Assembly: GCF_002806975.1 (NCBI RefSeq) | Contig: NZ_NIHD01000011.1 | Span: forward strand, 30,961 to 94,960 | Direction of reading: 5' to 3' | DNA from: Marinobacter aromaticivorans | GTDB taxonomy: Bacteria > Pseudomonadota > Gammaproteobacteria > Pseudomonadales > Oleiphilaceae | Length of the DNA: 64,000 bases | Part shown: piece after piece, positions 49,734-60,448 of the stretch | Layout: each line of letters starts with the position of its first letter | Numbering within the stretch: position 1 is the first letter of the stretch | Notes under the pieces: generated by a model | Databases searched by the model: none | Told to the model about the DNA's origin: nothing | Seen by the model: the letters and a program-made list of their open reading frames with translations, nothing else | Translations under genes and position numbers: made by a program

Positions 49734-52349
49734 TCAGTTTTTCAGCAATTCCTTCAGTTCATACAGCCGGTTCATGGCATCCCTGGGCGACAATCCATCC
49801 AGGTCAAGGTCTTGCAGCGCTTCTTCCACTGCGCTTGGCTCCATGCTTGCAAACATATCCCCCTGATAGGCAACCTGTTTTTGCGCGGTCGAATGTTTCC
49901 GGCCGGTATGGGCTGCCGTTGCAGGTACAACCTGGGGCACTGCGCTGCCTTCCAGCCGTTTCAGTTGCGCTTTGGCATTGTTTATAACGTTCTGGGGCAC
50001 ACCGGCCAGTTTGGCCACCTGCAGGCCATAGCTCTGGCTGGCAGGGCCTTCGTGTACGTTGTGCAGGAACACAATGCTGTCGTCGTGCTCGGTTGCAGTC
50101 AGATGTACGTTTACGGCGTGCTCAAGGTCGTCTGCCAGTTGCGTGAGCTCAAAATAATGGGTGGCAAACAGGGTGTAGCACCGGATGTCCTTTGCCAGGT
50201 GTTCCGCCGTGGCCCAGGCCAGGGACAAACCGTCAAAGGTGCTGGTGCCCCGGCCTACTTCGTCCATCAGGACCAGGCTGAACTCGGTGGCGTTATGCAG
50301 GATATTGGCGGTTTCTGTCATTTCAACCATAAAGGTGGAGCGCCCGCCGGCGATATCATCAGACGAGCCCATGCGGGTGAAAATCCGGTCCACCGGCCCC
50401 AACACGGCTCGGTTGGCGGGCACAAAGCTGCCGGTGTAGGCCAGCAGGACAATCAGGGCGACCTGGCGCATGTAGGTGGATTTACCGCCCATGTTGGGGC
50501 CGGTAATTACCAGCATCCGGCGCTGGGCATCCATAACCAGATTGTTGGGTACAAAAGGTTCGTCCAGCAGTTGCTCGACAACCGGGTGGCGGCCATCCTC
50601 GATATCGAATCCCGGGGTGTCCCGGAATTCCGGTGCGGTAAAGCGCAGCGTGGTTGCGCGTTCAGCAAAATTGCTGAGCACATCCAGCTCGGCCAGGGCC
50701 TGTGCCGCATCCTGCAAAGGCGCAAGTTGCTCCGCGACGGTTTCCAGCACTTCATCGTAAAGGGCTTTCTCCCTGGCCAGTGCCCGGCTTTTGGCGCTCA
50801 GGGCTTTGTCTTCGAATTCTTTTAACTCAGGTGTGATAAAGCGCTCGGCGTTTTTCAGGGTTTGCCGGCGAATGTAATCAGCTGGCGCCTGGGCAGACTG
50901 GGCGCGGCTGATCTCAATATAGTATCCGTGCACCCGGTTGTAGCCCACCTTCAAGGTGCTGATGCCGGTGCGTTCCCGCTCCCGGGTTTCCACATCCAGC
51001 AGATACTGGCCGGCGTTTTCGCTGATATTGCGCAGTTCATCCAGTTGTTCGTCGAAGCCTTCGCGAATAACTCCGCCCTCCCGGATAACCACCGGCGGGT
51101 TGTCAATAATGGCCTGTTCCAGCATGTCTGCCAGTTCGGGGTACTCGCTAATTATCCCGGCCAGCCTGGCAATGTGATCAGAATTGACCGGTCTTATCGC
51201 CTCCTGCAGCTCGGGAAGAGCAGTGAACGCATCCCGCAAGCGGGCCAGATCCCGGGGCCTGGCCGAGCGAAGGGCTACGCGGGCCAGTACACGCTCTATG
51301 TCGCCCACGGTTTTCAGCAGGCTGTGTACCGGCTCATAATGAAAGCCCTCAAGCAGCGCCGACACGGCCTGTTGGCGCTGCTGCACCACTTCTACTGTGC
51401 GAAGCGGGCGATTGAGCCAGCGTCTTAATTCCCGGCCTCCCATAGAGGTTGCTGTTTTGTCCATCACCCAGGCCAGCGTATGCTGATGGCCGCCCATGAG
51501 GTTGACGTCGATTTCCAGATTCCGGCGGCTTGCGGCGTCCAGAATGACGGCTTCGTCGCGTAGCTCCCGGGTCAGTTTGCGGATGTGGGGCAGGGCGGTG
51601 CGTTGGGTCTCCTTGGCGTACTGTAAAAGGCAGCCGGCGGCGCAAATAGCCAGGCTGAGATCTTCACAGCCAAAGCCCGTAAGGTCGCGAACCTGCAGTT
51701 GCTGGGTAATTAATCGGCGTGCGGTGTCGCTCTCAAACAGCCAGGGGCTCTGGCGGCGGATACCGGTAAACCCGGCAAGCACATCCTCGTACGGAAAATC
51801 CTCGCTGATCAGGATCTCCGCCGGTCGCAAGCGCTGTAGCTCGCCCTGAAGGGCTTCCAGGTTGTCCAGCTCGGAAACCGCAAAGCGGCCACTGGAAATA
51901 TCCAGGGATGCAAAACCAAACTGCTCGCGATGGTGGAAAATGGCGGCCAGCAGGTTATCGCGCCGGTCTTCCAGATAGGCGTCATCGCTCAGGGTGCCGG
52001 GGGTAACAATCCGGACCACCTGGCGATCAACCGGCCCTTTGCTGGTGGCCGGGTCGCCAATCTGCTCACAGATAGCGATGGATTGACCCGCTCTGACCAG
52101 CCGTGCAATGTAGCCTTCGGATGAGTGATAGGGGATGCCCGCCATGGGAATCGGATTACCGCCGGAATGCCCCCGCGCAGTGAGGGTAATGTCCATCAGC
52201 TCCGCAGCCTTTTTGGCGTCGTCGTAGAACAGTTCGTAAAAATCACCCATGCGGTAAAACACCAACTCGTTCGGGTGCTGCCCCTTGATCTTGAGGTACT
52301 GTTGCATCATCGGGGTGTGCTTGGGAGTATCGGTTTGAACTGTTGACAT
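49734..52349 (-). CDS. mutS: DNA mismatch repair protein MutS
   Basis: 871 residues from ATG 52349; a frame opening at 52430 adds 27 residues with no family match. N-terminal mismatch-recognition part with [20 protein letters not shown] and MGDFYELF (contains the Phe and Glu that contact the mismatch), Walker [14 protein letters not shown] near residue 625, Walker B/DEVGRG motif [20 protein letters not shown] and the C-terminal dimerisation region. Recognises mispairs and small loops and recruits MutL. Divergent from cinA/pncC. Confidence 0.97.
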   Translation of the reverse strand: MSTVQTDTPKHTPMMQQYLKIKGQHPNELVFYRMGDFYELFYDDAKKAAELMDITLTARGHSGGNPIPMAGIPYHSSEGYIARLVRAGQSIAICEQIGDPATSKGPVDRQVVRIVTPGTLSDDAYLEDRRDNLLAAIFHHREQFGFASLDISSGRFAVSELDNLEALQGELQRLRPAEILISEDFPYEDVLAGFTGIRRQSPWLFESDTARRLITQQLQVRDLTGFGCEDLSLAICAAGCLLQYAKETQRTALPHIRKLTRELRDEAVILDAASRRNLEIDVNLMGGHQHTLAWVMDKTATSMGGRELRRWLNRPLRTVEVVQQRQQAVSALLEGFHYEPVHSLLKTVGDIERVLARVALRSARPRDLARLRDAFTALPELQEAIRPVNSDHIARLAGIISEYPELADMLEQAIIDNPPVVIREGGVIREGFDEQLDELRNISENAGQYLLDVETRERERTGISTLKVGYNRVHGYYIEISRAQSAQAPADYIRRQTLKNAERFITPELKEFEDKALSAKSRALAREKALYDEVLETVAEQLAPLQDAAQALAELDVLSNFAERATTLRFTAPEFRDTPGFDIEDGRHPVVEQLLDEPFVPNNLVMDAQRRMLVITGPNMGGKSTYMRQVALIVLLAYTGSFVPANRAVLGPVDRIFTRMGSSDDIAGGRSTFMVEMTETANILHNATEFSLVLMDEVGRGTSTFDGLSLAWATAEHLAKDIRCYTLFATHYFELTQLADDLEHAVNVHLTATEHDDSIVFLHNVHEGPASQSYGLQVAKLAGVPQNVINNAKAQLKRLEGSAVPQVVPATAAHTGRKHSTAQKQVAYQGDMFASMEPSAVEEALQDLDLDGLSPRDAMNRLYELKELLKN

Positions 52350-52431
52350 GGGTGAGTCCGGATATTCCTGCGTTGGATGAAGCCACGGATTGTAAGAAAA
52401 TAATGCCCGTGATGAAACGAAGGAGAACATT

Positions 52432-52932
52432 ATGCCTGCCAGTGACCGCGAACTCGAACACGCAAGCGATCAGTTAGCCGACCAGCTGATGGAAGCGGGC
52501 AACACTATAGTAACGGCTGAGAGCTGCACCGGCGGATGGATTGCCAAGGTGCTGACGGACCGGGCAGGTTCGTCCGCCTATGTGGTTGGGGGGCTGGTTA
52601 CCTACAGCAATGCTGCCAAACAGCGATTGCTTGGGGTTGCCGGGGCATCCCTTGATAACCACGGAGCGGTCAGCGAGCCGGTTGTCCGGGAAATGGTTGC
52701 GGGTGCGCTGGCAACCACCGGGGCCGGTGTTGCGGTGGCGGTCAGCGGTGTGGCCGGCCCGGGTGGCGGCAGCGACGAGAAACCCGTGGGCACTGTCTGG
52801 TTTGCATGGGGTTCCAGCCCCGAGAATACCGAAGCGATTGTGCAGCACTTCACTGGTAACCGGGACCAGGTTCGGCGCAAGTCGGTTCTCTTTGCCCTGC
52901 AGGGTGTTAGCGGGTTTCTGAAAAAAGCCTGA
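52432..52932 (+). CDS. pncC: CinA-like nicotinamide-nucleotide amidohydrolase
   Basis: 166 residues, the short C-terminal CinA (PncC/YgaD) form. ATG 52432 has GAAGGAG 6-8 bases upstream. Seen: the Ser in [16 protein letters not shown] near residue 32, [16 protein letters not shown] near 52-67, and [21 protein letters not shown] near 105-125. Deamidates NMN to nicotinate mononucleotide in NAD recycling. Directly upstream of recA as in many gammaproteobacteria. Confidence 0.95.
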   Translation: MPASDRELEHASDQLADQLMEAGNTIVTAESCTGGWIAKVLTDRAGSSAYVVGGLVTYSNAAKQRLLGVAGASLDNHGAVSEPVVREMVAGALATTGAGVAVAVSGVAGPGGGSDEKPVGTVWFAWGSSPENTEAIVQHFTGNRDQVRRKSVLFALQGVSGFLKKA

Positions 52933-52953
52933 ACGATTTCACAGCAACAGGGG

Positions 52954-52999
52954 TTGGTCTCTTTCCCGGGGTATGTTTTAATACTGTTCAAATATACAG
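52954..52999 (+). promoter_or_regulatory. recA promoter with LexA (SOS) box
   Basis: Candidate -35 TTGGTC (52954-52959), 17-base spacer, -10 TTTAAT (52977-52982), and immediately after it the LexA box CTGTTCAAATATACAG (52984-52999), matching CTGT-N8-ACAG. The box covers the expected transcription start, so LexA would block recA until DNA damage. Confidence 0.85.
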
Positions 53000-53088
53000 G
53001 AATGCCGCTGTACCGGTTCCCGTTCATTATCTCTCCGCCGGCTCTTTTTTTATTGGCCGGCGGCCAAGGCAACAGAGGGTTTGCACTG

Positions 53089-54144
53089 ATGGAAGACAAC
53101 CGCAAAAAAGCACTGAACGCAGCGCTGGGCCAGATTGAGCGCCAGTTTGGTAAAGGCGCAGTAATGAAAATGGGCGACCAGCCCCGCGAAGCCATTCCTG
53201 CGGTTTCTACCGGCTCTCTCGGGCTGGACGTTGCCCTGGGCATAGGCGGTTTGCCCTACGGTCGTATTGTCGAGATCTACGGCCCGGAAAGCTCCGGTAA
53301 AACCACCCTGACCCTGCAGGTGATTGCGGAAGCCCAGAAAGCCGGAAAAACCTGTGCCTTCGTGGATGCGGAGCACGCACTGGACCCCATCTACGCAGAA
53401 AAGCTTGGTGTAAACGTAGACGAACTGCTGGTGTCCCAGCCGGATACCGGTGAGCAGGCGCTGGAAATCGCAGATATGCTGGTGCGCTCCAACGCTGTAG
53501 ACGTGATTATTGTTGACTCGGTTGCAGCACTGACCCCGAAAGCAGAAATCGAAGGCGAAATGGGTGACAGCCACGTTGGTCTGCAGGCCCGCCTGATGTC
53601 CCAGGCCCTGCGCAAGCTTACGGGTAATGTGAAGCACGCCAACTGCCTGATGGTATTCATCAACCAGATTCGTATGAAAATCGGCGTGATGTTCGGCAGC
53701 CCAGAAACCACCACCGGCGGTAACGCCCTGAAATTCTACTCATCCGTACGCCTGGATATCCGCCGCATTGGTGCGGTGAAAGACGGCGATGAGGTTGTGG
53801 GTAACGAAACCCGCGTTAAAGTCGTCAAAAACAAGGTAGCCCCGCCTTTCCGCCAGGCCGAGTTCCAGATTCTCTATGGCAAGGGCATTTATCACATGGC
53901 TGAAGTGCTTGATATGGGTGTTAAAGAGGGCTTTGTGGACAAATCCGGCGCCTGGTACGCCTACAATGGCGATAAGATTGGCCAGGGTAAAGCCAATGCC
54001 TGCAAGTTCCTGGAAGAGAACATGGACATTGCCAACGAAATCGAAGCCAAAGTTCGCGAAAAACTGATGCCCAAGCCGGTTGCCAAAAAAGACGCTGCCG
54101 TTGCCGCTGAGGCTGCAGAAGAAACCAGTGGTGAATTGCTCTAA
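53089..54144 (+). CDS. recA: Recombinase RecA
   Basis: 351 residues from ATG 53089, beginning [19 protein letters not shown]. Walker [11 protein letters not shown] near residue 67, [34 protein letters not shown] (Walker B region) and the L2 loop [19 protein letters not shown]. It promotes strand exchange and the SOS response. Preceded by a LexA box. The next gene is not recX but a truncated flavodoxin-family gene, at which a mobile element starts. Confidence 0.98.
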   Translation: MEDNRKKALNAALGQIERQFGKGAVMKMGDQPREAIPAVSTGSLGLDVALGIGGLPYGRIVEIYGPESSGKTTLTLQVIAEAQKAGKTCAFVDAEHALDPIYAEKLGVNVDELLVSQPDTGEQALEIADMLVRSNAVDVIIVDSVAALTPKAEIEGEMGDSHVGLQARLMSQALRKLTGNVKHANCLMVFINQIRMKIGVMFGSPETTTGGNALKFYSSVRLDIRRIGAVKDGDEVVGNETRVKVVKNKVAPPFRQAEFQILYGKGIYHMAEVLDMGVKEGFVDKSGAWYAYNGDKIGQGKANACKFLEENMDIANEIEAKVREKLMPKPVAKKDAAVAAEAAEETSGELL

Positions 54145-54163
54145 AAAACCCGGGAGATGCGTT

Positions 54164-54412
54164 ATGGATCGCAAAAAGAAATTGCTTGTTGTTGCCCATG
54201 CGCCTTCTCCGAATACCCGCACCCTGCGCGATGCCGTTGCACAGGGTGCGGCGCATGAAGACATAGAAAACGTGGAAGTAACCGTGCTGGCACCACTGGC
54301 TGCCGGCCCGGAGGATGTTCTCGCCTGTGATGCCATTATCCTCGGCACCACTGAAAATCTGGGTTATATGAGTGGTGCTTTGAAGGATTTCTTTTTCCTT
54401 ATAGCAATTTAA
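54164..54412 (+). pseudogene. Flavodoxin-family/NAD(P)H-dependent FMN reductase gene truncated by island insertion
   Basis: ATG 54164 follows a GGGAG site. The first 76 codons are an intact flavodoxin-like N-terminus: LLVVAHAPSPNTRTLRDAV, VLAPLAAGPEDVL and the flavin-binding loop IILGTTENLGYMSGALKDFF. At that point the family normally continues with an aspartate-arginine-tyrosine-rich segment and about 80-100 more residues. Here the reading frame instead runs into foreign sequence (FLIAI, then stop) from about position 54392. The protein is missing its C-terminal half, and the remainder presumably lies at the other end of the island, outside the window. Confidence 0.85.
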
Positions 54413-54448
54413 TATTCAAAATTCGTTGTCCGCCTGCCTGGCTTGTGT

Positions 54449-54457
54449 TGTTATACT
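54449..54457 (+). promoter_or_regulatory. Extended -10 promoter of the recombinase operon
   Basis: TGTTATACT (TG-n-TATACT) lies 27 bases upstream of the first recombinase start codon. No good -35 at normal spacing; TTGTCC at 54426-54431 is 20 bases away. It lies within 60 bases of the element edge, so flanking chromosomal sequence at the insertion point could modulate it. Confidence 0.5.
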
Positions 54458-54484
54458 GAGACACATATAACGGTGGACTTCCGG

Positions 54485-55681
54485 ATGTTGGCCCAAGTAA
54501 AAAAGTTAACCCTAAGCTATCATGACCATTTGTTAGATCCGCTCTGGGTAATTTTTGATCAGGACTCGTCCCCGCCAATTCTGCCTTTGATGTTCTCTAC
54601 TCACCTATCCCGGCACGGTGTTATATATGAAGCTCGAGAGATAGCAGATGAGTCGTCCCGCCGGCGGATTACCTCATTGCTTGAACGTGAGGTTTCCGAC
54701 GCAACAGTACGTTCCTACGTATACTCGCTAGCTAAGTTTCTTTCTTATTTGGAAGAGTGTCGAACTTCCCACCAAACTCCCGGAATGCACGCATCTTCAG
54801 CATGTAGCGGAAAGTTTTTAAACCATTATTTAAATCAGGTTTTAGCAACTGAGCTTGATTCGGCTCAATCTCTGAGTACACATCAATCTGCACTGATAGC
54901 TTACTATAATTGGTTGACCTATATGGAAATTAGCCCTCGAATGGAGTTGAGGGTTGACCGGAAAACTCGCCAATTCATGGCCGAGAAAAGTAAAAAACAG
55001 CACTACATAAAGTATGTCTCACGTTACCAACGTAGCCAGTTGCTTAATGCTTGTGAGACGCTGGCCGAGAAGTTGATGATGCGGATGGGGCTTGAGGTCG
55101 GTTTAAGGACCTCAGAGTTGATGGGGTTGCGGCTAGGCGAAGAAAAAGGCCTTCTAACATTATTTGAGCAACTTGATGATAGTGATTTCAGCCACGTTAA
55201 TCAGTTTCGATATTGGCTGCATGGACGCTACACAAAGGGGAGCAAGTCGCGCTGGATCTATTTTGACCGTCAATTGTTACAGGATATGAAGCGATACGTC
55301 GAGACGGAGCGCCAGTGGCTCATCGACCAGACCTGCAGTGAAGATGACAGCTTCTTTCTAAGAACTGATCAACGCTTCATCGGAACCGGGATCGGGGCAG
55401 AGCAGGGATCGCGAGTATTTACGAAACGCGCAAGGGCGGTAGGGCTGAATCCGCTTCTCCATTACCATGATTTGCGACACACGTATGCTACGGAGCTATT
55501 CCACGACGAGCTGGCTGGTCCCGACGGTCGGGAAACGCGCTCTGAATCAGCGGCGCTAATAGTGGTTGCCCAACGGCTTGGGCATTCTATTGGTCGGGAT
55601 GGACAAGCACCTCGCGTCACCACCCTATACATACGGATGAGACTGCAAATGCTCGAGATGGAGGATGTGGTGAATGGATGA
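54485..55681 (+). CDS. Tyrosine site-specific recombinase, first gene of trio module
   Basis: 398 residues from ATG 54485 (GGTGG site upstream); an in-frame TTG at 54443 would include the promoter. N-terminal SAM-like core-binding domain at about 45-165 (LEREVSDATVRSYVYSLAKF). Catalytic domain complete: Arg I in VGLRTSELMGLR near residue 207, HDLRHTYATELFH near 328-340, LGHS near 365 and the nucleophile Tyr in TTLYIRMRL near 381. It cuts and rejoins DNA at the element ends. Overlaps the next gene by 8 bases. Resembles GinA, GmtY or Tn554 TnpA in place and size. Confidence 0.93.
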   Translation: MLAQVKKLTLSYHDHLLDPLWVIFDQDSSPPILPLMFSTHLSRHGVIYEAREIADESSRRRITSLLEREVSDATVRSYVYSLAKFLSYLEECRTSHQTPGMHASSACSGKFLNHYLNQVLATELDSAQSLSTHQSALIAYYNWLTYMEISPRMELRVDRKTRQFMAEKSKKQHYIKYVSRYQRSQLLNACETLAEKLMMRMGLEVGLRTSELMGLRLGEEKGLLTLFEQLDDSDFSHVNQFRYWLHGRYTKGSKSRWIYFDRQLLQDMKRYVETERQWLIDQTCSEDDSFFLRTDQRFIGTGIGAEQGSRVFTKRARAVGLNPLLHYHDLRHTYATELFHDELAGPDGRETRSESAALIVVAQRLGHSIGRDGQAPRVTTLYIRMRLQMLEMEDVVNG

Positions 55682-57767
55682 CACCGAGCCTTTCTCTACA
55701 AGTCAGCGTGACTACGCCGTTGATAATAACGAGAGCCCGTTTGATGCGGTTCTTTTACTAGAGTCTGCCAAACTACCTCTGCAGTCAAAAAATATTGTAT
55801 ACGAGACAATATCGGGCACTAAAAATGCCATCAAACTTAAGAAAGAAAATACATACCATGAAATTATTTTCAAGGCGTGCTCCAGTGGTTTTCAAAGTGA
55901 TTGGTTCTCCGGTTTAAGTGTTCGCTCAAAACCGGCTTATTTTGATCGTGTCCGAAAGTTTTTTGATTGGATTAACGACTCTGGTTATGACACAAGCGAC
56001 AAGGGTCGCTACAAAGTACTGAAGGCGTATGAAGCCTACTGTTTGAATGATCGAAATCTTAAATCGAGTTCCTTGGTGTGGATTAATACAGTGATCCGAG
56101 AAGGACTGTATTGTCGATCAATATCAGAGCCAGAGCTGGTGTTTTTGCAAACCTTACTTTCACTTTCGCAACCAGCGAAGGCTCCTGAACCAGAACCCGT
56201 CACACTATCAGGATGGTTTGAACTGCCCTGGCTTCGCTCTGTTCTTGGCGAACAGACATATTTACAATTGGAAAGCCCTCGGATGCTGTTCAATAGCTTT
56301 CGGGCGACCATCGCTATTACCTTGATTTATTTATTAGAGCAGCGGAAGCGTTGGGAGTTTTCTTCTGAAATTGAAATTGACACGACGCATCAAGGTTGGC
56401 AGTACGATTGGAATCGAGCACTCTTGGAGCGGTATGGGAAATTCACTAAACAGTTTGATCCAGAAGATGAGTTTAGCCACCTGCTGTGGTTGGATCTTGT
56501 TACGCCAACTGGGCAAAAGGCGTTAAAGGAAAAAATTTCGAAAACCGGTTTGCATAGGTTGCCGCGACGTATTCGTAATAAAAACAAAGACACTACTCCT
56601 TGGCAAAAACCTACCTTCTTCCATCCTGATTATCAAACGCGGTATTCGCATGTTGAGGAGCTGTTGTGTGCATGGCTAGTAGCATGCGAGGCCGTTCAGC
56701 CTACAGATATACCGAAGCTGCGCACCAACAATTATGTTCGTGAGCGGACTTCTTCGGGGCGTCTTATCGCGATTGAGTGCACCTACTACAAGGGCCGATC
56801 TGGATCGTTCAAGCAGTCTACTATTCACATGGGTAGTGATCCTTGGGCGCAAGCTATGGATCGTTATATGAAAGGCTTGTCTGAGCCCTCTCTTTTTAAA
56901 ACGAACGTTGTTCGGCAAGATTCTTTGTCATTTCAAAAGATACAGAAAAGATCACTCTCCAGGCATAATGCAATTTCCTTGCTATTTAAAATCTGGATGC
57001 TACCCAGTTTTCAGAGAAGGCTAGAATCTGAATTAAAACGAATTAAAGCAACTCCACTGTTTTTGGAAGCCATGCTCGCGTTGGTACATGGAGATGAAAA
57101 CTACTTCACATTTTATAATCGAACAGGAAAATCAGCAGAAGAGTACCGAAAAATAACTCCAAGGGCACTGCCAACTCACGTGTTTTCGCTTACACATATA
57201 AAAAACACTGCAGTTCACGCGGGAACCGATGCATACCGTGAGGCAGACCTCATCAATTACCATTCCCATACGTCTTTAACAGAAAGAACATCGTACCTAA
57301 CTGACAAGAATAAAGAGTGGGTGAATCAGGCAGGTCGGATCACGCGGCTTGTGCTCCATGATTTGCAAAACGTGGTGTTTCAACCTTCTATATCCGCTAT
57401 CGATCAATCGGTGCATGACTTGGAATTACGCACGCGGGTCAGCGCCGCTACCAACAGTAATGACATCGTCACTCATCCGTTGCAAGGCCGCACCGTTGAG
57501 AGTGAGGGTGTTGATACTATAGTTGTTTCAGACACGAGCGATACAGCCCTGTATTTTATTCACTACATCACCCAAGCTGAAAAAATGCTGCCAAAATTAT
57601 TGGCTGTTCGTCCTGACTGGGTGGAGCGAGAACTTATTGTGCAAGTTGAATGGATGACCCGAACGCTCACTCGCATGCAAGCCACCGCTAGCGCTCAAAA
57701 AAGCTATCAAGAATTAGCAGACCATCTGCCACCGCTATTTGCTCATCTTCTGGAGACCACGGAATGA
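55674..57767 (+). CDS. Large tyrosine-recombinase-like protein with degenerate active site
   Basis: 697 residues, second gene of the module; GGAGGA site at 55660-55665. Position and size match the second recombinase of GInt/Tn554-type trios. The C-terminal region aligns by pattern with the catalytic domain, but the usual HxLRH motif reads FSLTHIKNTAV near residue 503 (His to Phe, Arg to Thr), and the Arg I region reads CEAVQPTDIPKLR without the expected Arg-x-x-Glu. The second His (NYHSHTS near 528) and a Tyr (ERTSYL near 539) remain. It is probably a structural or target-choosing partner rather than a strand-cutting enzyme. 4-base overlap with the next gene. Confidence 0.8.
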   Translation: MDDTEPFSTSQRDYAVDNNESPFDAVLLLESAKLPLQSKNIVYETISGTKNAIKLKKENTYHEIIFKACSSGFQSDWFSGLSVRSKPAYFDRVRKFFDWINDSGYDTSDKGRYKVLKAYEAYCLNDRNLKSSSLVWINTVIREGLYCRSISEPELVFLQTLLSLSQPAKAPEPEPVTLSGWFELPWLRSVLGEQTYLQLESPRMLFNSFRATIAITLIYLLEQRKRWEFSSEIEIDTTHQGWQYDWNRALLERYGKFTKQFDPEDEFSHLLWLDLVTPTGQKALKEKISKTGLHRLPRRIRNKNKDTTPWQKPTFFHPDYQTRYSHVEELLCAWLVACEAVQPTDIPKLRTNNYVRERTSSGRLIAIECTYYKGRSGSFKQSTIHMGSDPWAQAMDRYMKGLSEPSLFKTNVVRQDSLSFQKIQKRSLSRHNAISLLFKIWMLPSFQRRLESELKRIKATPLFLEAMLALVHGDENYFTFYNRTGKSAEEYRKITPRALPTHVFSLTHIKNTAVHAGTDAYREADLINYHSHTSLTERTSYLTDKNKEWVNQAGRITRLVLHDLQNVVFQPSISAIDQSVHDLELRTRVSAATNSNDIVTHPLQGRTVESEGVDTIVVSDTSDTALYFIHYITQAEKMLPKLLAVRPDWVERELIVQVEWMTRTLTRMQATASAQKSYQELADHLPPLFAHLLETTE

Positions 57768-60448
57768 CCCAATCAGCCGTATTTTTTAAGACTCTGGATT
57801 CATGTGAAGCCCAGGCGCGGTTGGATGCTCTACCGGGCTCCAATAATAATTGTTTCGGGAGTATGACTTGGCAGTTTGAAGGTCAGCGTGGGGCCTCTTT
57901 CACGATTGATTTTAACGATATGTTGGGTATGAGCGATAGGTATCCCGATTGGCCGCTGGCCCACAAAGTAGATTGGGTTGTTCTCACCAAACGTATTTGG
58001 CTCATACTCGCCTCAATGACGACTCCTAGTCAATATGTGCCTCGAGTCTCCGGCCTGAAACTCTTTTGGGCAGCTATGGCGCATCACAATTTGACTCAGT
58101 TGACTCGGGATAATTGTGTGTTGGTTCTTGAGTTTTTGTTAATGCATGTTTGGCGACAAGGTGGCGTAAGTGAGAATCTTTCTATTAAGTCCAGTGGTAG
58201 CTTTAGTGCTCAAACGCCCTTCAAGGCATGGAGGGTGGCACTTGCGAGTCTTGGCCTAGACTGGTTCGCACGTTCGCTGACGGATTCGTTTATCAATAAA
58301 CAGCTAAAAACGCTGATTCCCGCATTAACGGACGATGAGTTAACCAGTAAAGATTGGTACGAAGGCGGGAGCTACGATTTACTAACACTGGATCATGGTC
58401 GTTATTACGTGGAGCACTGTCTGACGTTCTTTGAAAAACAGTATCCTCTAGCGATGGCGTTGGCTTCGACCTTTAGGGCAACTCCAGTTTTAGCGGCATC
58501 GTGTAGCTACAAACAGGGCACCGTAACGCAATTTATAAACCTATGTTTGCAGGGATATACGGTAGAGGAAATATGCTGTTTGAGCTCTTCCTATTCAGCT
58601 ACCACGGTACGAAATGTCCATAGAGAGGTGACGCATTATTTTAAGGCAGCCTACCGACAGGCGCGACTAGAAGCGGCGCTACTGCAAGACGAGACGATAA
58701 CATCTTTTGTTAGCGCTTGTGGACTCCAGCCTTCTTCAGAAAATACGGACAGGATGCGCGTCATTCTATGGGACTGGATGCGTCGAAAAGACAAAACCGA
58801 AACATTGCGCCTTTTGAGCGAAGGGCAGGAGGTGCCGTGGGATGTTTTCAAGAAGCAATTGAGTGTGGTTAAAAAACACTTCTCTCAGCAGCCCTGCCCA
58901 ATGCCCTCAGGCGAGGATTATAGGGCGATTGGGCTGATTAAAGGTGGGGTAAAAGATCCACATGGAACCTATCCTCGACAGTTGATTAGTCTTGTCGCGA
59001 AGGCAGGGATCACCTCTATGGCAGCCCTGACAGGTTGGCGACGGAGCGAGTTTGGCTTTCCACGCTCGGCGATCAAACGCACGAGGAATGACGACAAATT
59101 GGATCAATATGCCTTTCCCTGGCGCTACCAGGTGAACTGGTATGTATATAAAACGGGCGGCGACGTCCGCGAGTTAAGAGAGATCTCTTTCAGCACATTC
59201 TTGATTGCCGAGAAGATGCAGGCATTGGTCGGCGCTACTGATGAACAGCCGTGTTTGTATGCTGTTCATAAAAAAAACAACAATCCTTCTAATTCATATG
59301 AGCAAGTAGGCAGTGGAGTTCGAGCTCTATGGGGCCACTTCGTCAATCATTATTCAGGCTTTAAGCAACTTGATGACTGGACATCCTGGCAATTGTTGCA
59401 AGAAGTCCGTGATTCCGGCAAACCGTTTACAGCTGCAGAGAAGCAAGAGTATGAACGCTTGGTGGAGCAACTGTCTGCTGAGGAATGGTCGAACTTCTCG
59501 ATAGACGCCAATTTAAAAGAGGCGTGGCGGCGTTCGCGCGATGAGTGGCCCCGTCTATCGTTGTTTTTGACACAAGCAAGTACGAAAGATAAAAGGGACT
59601 GGTTGATTCACTATTGTGACGGTGCTCTGCGGTCTGACTGGAAAGATCTGCTGGACGCGCACTTGCCAGAAAATACAAAAGAATGGATTCAATCGTTACC
59701 GAAAAATGTACTAAGGGCCCGAGAAACGTCCAGAACAGTGATGAACGACCTGATAGAAGGCACCCTATATCCAAGCCCTCATGCCTTTCGCCACATGTGG
59801 GCGGAAGCGGTCTATCGGCGCTTTGATGGCGATGCCGGCTGGATGATACGCAGCCAGTTTAAGCACATTTCGCGATCGATGTGGCTAGCATACATTCGAG
59901 ATAAAGATAATCGGTTCGGCCATGAGAGAGCTAAAGCTCAGGTTATTAGTTCGTTGGTTCACAACTATCTCAGGCATCAGGGGGAAGGTTATGCGGGTCA
60001 ACTGCATACCTGGCTCCGAAGACTGTTCAAAAAAACCGCTGTGCTATCACCAGAGGAGCAAGAAAAAATAGCTCATCACCTGGCTACCGTCGAAATTGAA
60101 AATATCAAGTCGAACCCTTGGGGTTATTGCCTACTCAAACGTAGAACCCGAAGTAAGGCGAAATGCGCGGTAATGGGCGAACCAATGCGACACAACGCAT
60201 CACCTGATCTTTGCTTGGGATGTATCCACAACCTTATGCAAGCAGAGAATGTCGAGTGGGCCTTGTTCCATGCCGCTACACATGTAATGGCGTTACGGAA
60301 CCCAATCGTGCCCGCCATTTTCAAAGCCTCATCCTACGATCTGGTTCAAAATGTGACGCGACACGTTTGCACTCTCAATCCTAAGCATGAAGCACTCAGC
60401 GAGTTGCAAGAGGTATTGGACGATTATAGAGCATCGAGGGCCGCCTAA
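57764..60448 (+). CDS. Very large tyrosine recombinase with C-terminal Cys cluster
   Basis: 894 residues, third gene of the module. Catalytic motifs: Arg I in ALTGWRRSEFGFP near residue 423, box II HAFRHMWAEAVYRRF near 672-686, FKHISRSMWLAYIRDK near 698-712 with the probable nucleophile Tyr. A long N-terminal region (1-370) has no recognised domain. After the catalytic part, the Cys pattern C-x20-C-x2-C (KAKCAVMGEP then CLGCIHNL, near 800-818) suggests a zinc-binding knuckle. ATG overlaps the previous stop by 4 bases and its stop abuts the next start. Confidence 0.88.
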   Translation: MTQSAVFFKTLDSCEAQARLDALPGSNNNCFGSMTWQFEGQRGASFTIDFNDMLGMSDRYPDWPLAHKVDWVVLTKRIWLILASMTTPSQYVPRVSGLKLFWAAMAHHNLTQLTRDNCVLVLEFLLMHVWRQGGVSENLSIKSSGSFSAQTPFKAWRVALASLGLDWFARSLTDSFINKQLKTLIPALTDDELTSKDWYEGGSYDLLTLDHGRYYVEHCLTFFEKQYPLAMALASTFRATPVLAASCSYKQGTVTQFINLCLQGYTVEEICCLSSSYSATTVRNVHREVTHYFKAAYRQARLEAALLQDETITSFVSACGLQPSSENTDRMRVILWDWMRRKDKTETLRLLSEGQEVPWDVFKKQLSVVKKHFSQQPCPMPSGEDYRAIGLIKGGVKDPHGTYPRQLISLVAKAGITSMAALTGWRRSEFGFPRSAIKRTRNDDKLDQYAFPWRYQVNWYVYKTGGDVRELREISFSTFLIAEKMQALVGATDEQPCLYAVHKKNNNPSNSYEQVGSGVRALWGHFVNHYSGFKQLDDWTSWQLLQEVRDSGKPFTAAEKQEYERLVEQLSAEEWSNFSIDANLKEAWRRSRDEWPRLSLFLTQASTKDKRDWLIHYCDGALRSDWKDLLDAHLPENTKEWIQSLPKNVLRARETSRTVMNDLIEGTLYPSPHAFRHMWAEAVYRRFDGDAGWMIRSQFKHISRSMWLAYIRDKDNRFGHERAKAQVISSLVHNYLRHQGEGYAGQLHTWLRRLFKKTAVLSPEEQEKIAHHLATVEIENIKSNPWGYCLLKRRTRSKAKCAVMGEPMRHNASPDLCLGCIHNLMQAENVEWALFHAATHVMALRNPIVPAIFKASSYDLVQNVTRHVCTLNPKHEALSELQEVLDDYRASRAA

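Noticed and set aside
49542..50825. 427-codon frame antisense to mutS and fdxA
   Set aside because: Overlaps well-supported genes on the other strand and encodes no known motif.
54392..54484. tRNA gene as integration target of the island
   Set aside because: The disrupted sequence is clearly a protein-coding flavodoxin-family gene; no tRNA structure at the junction.
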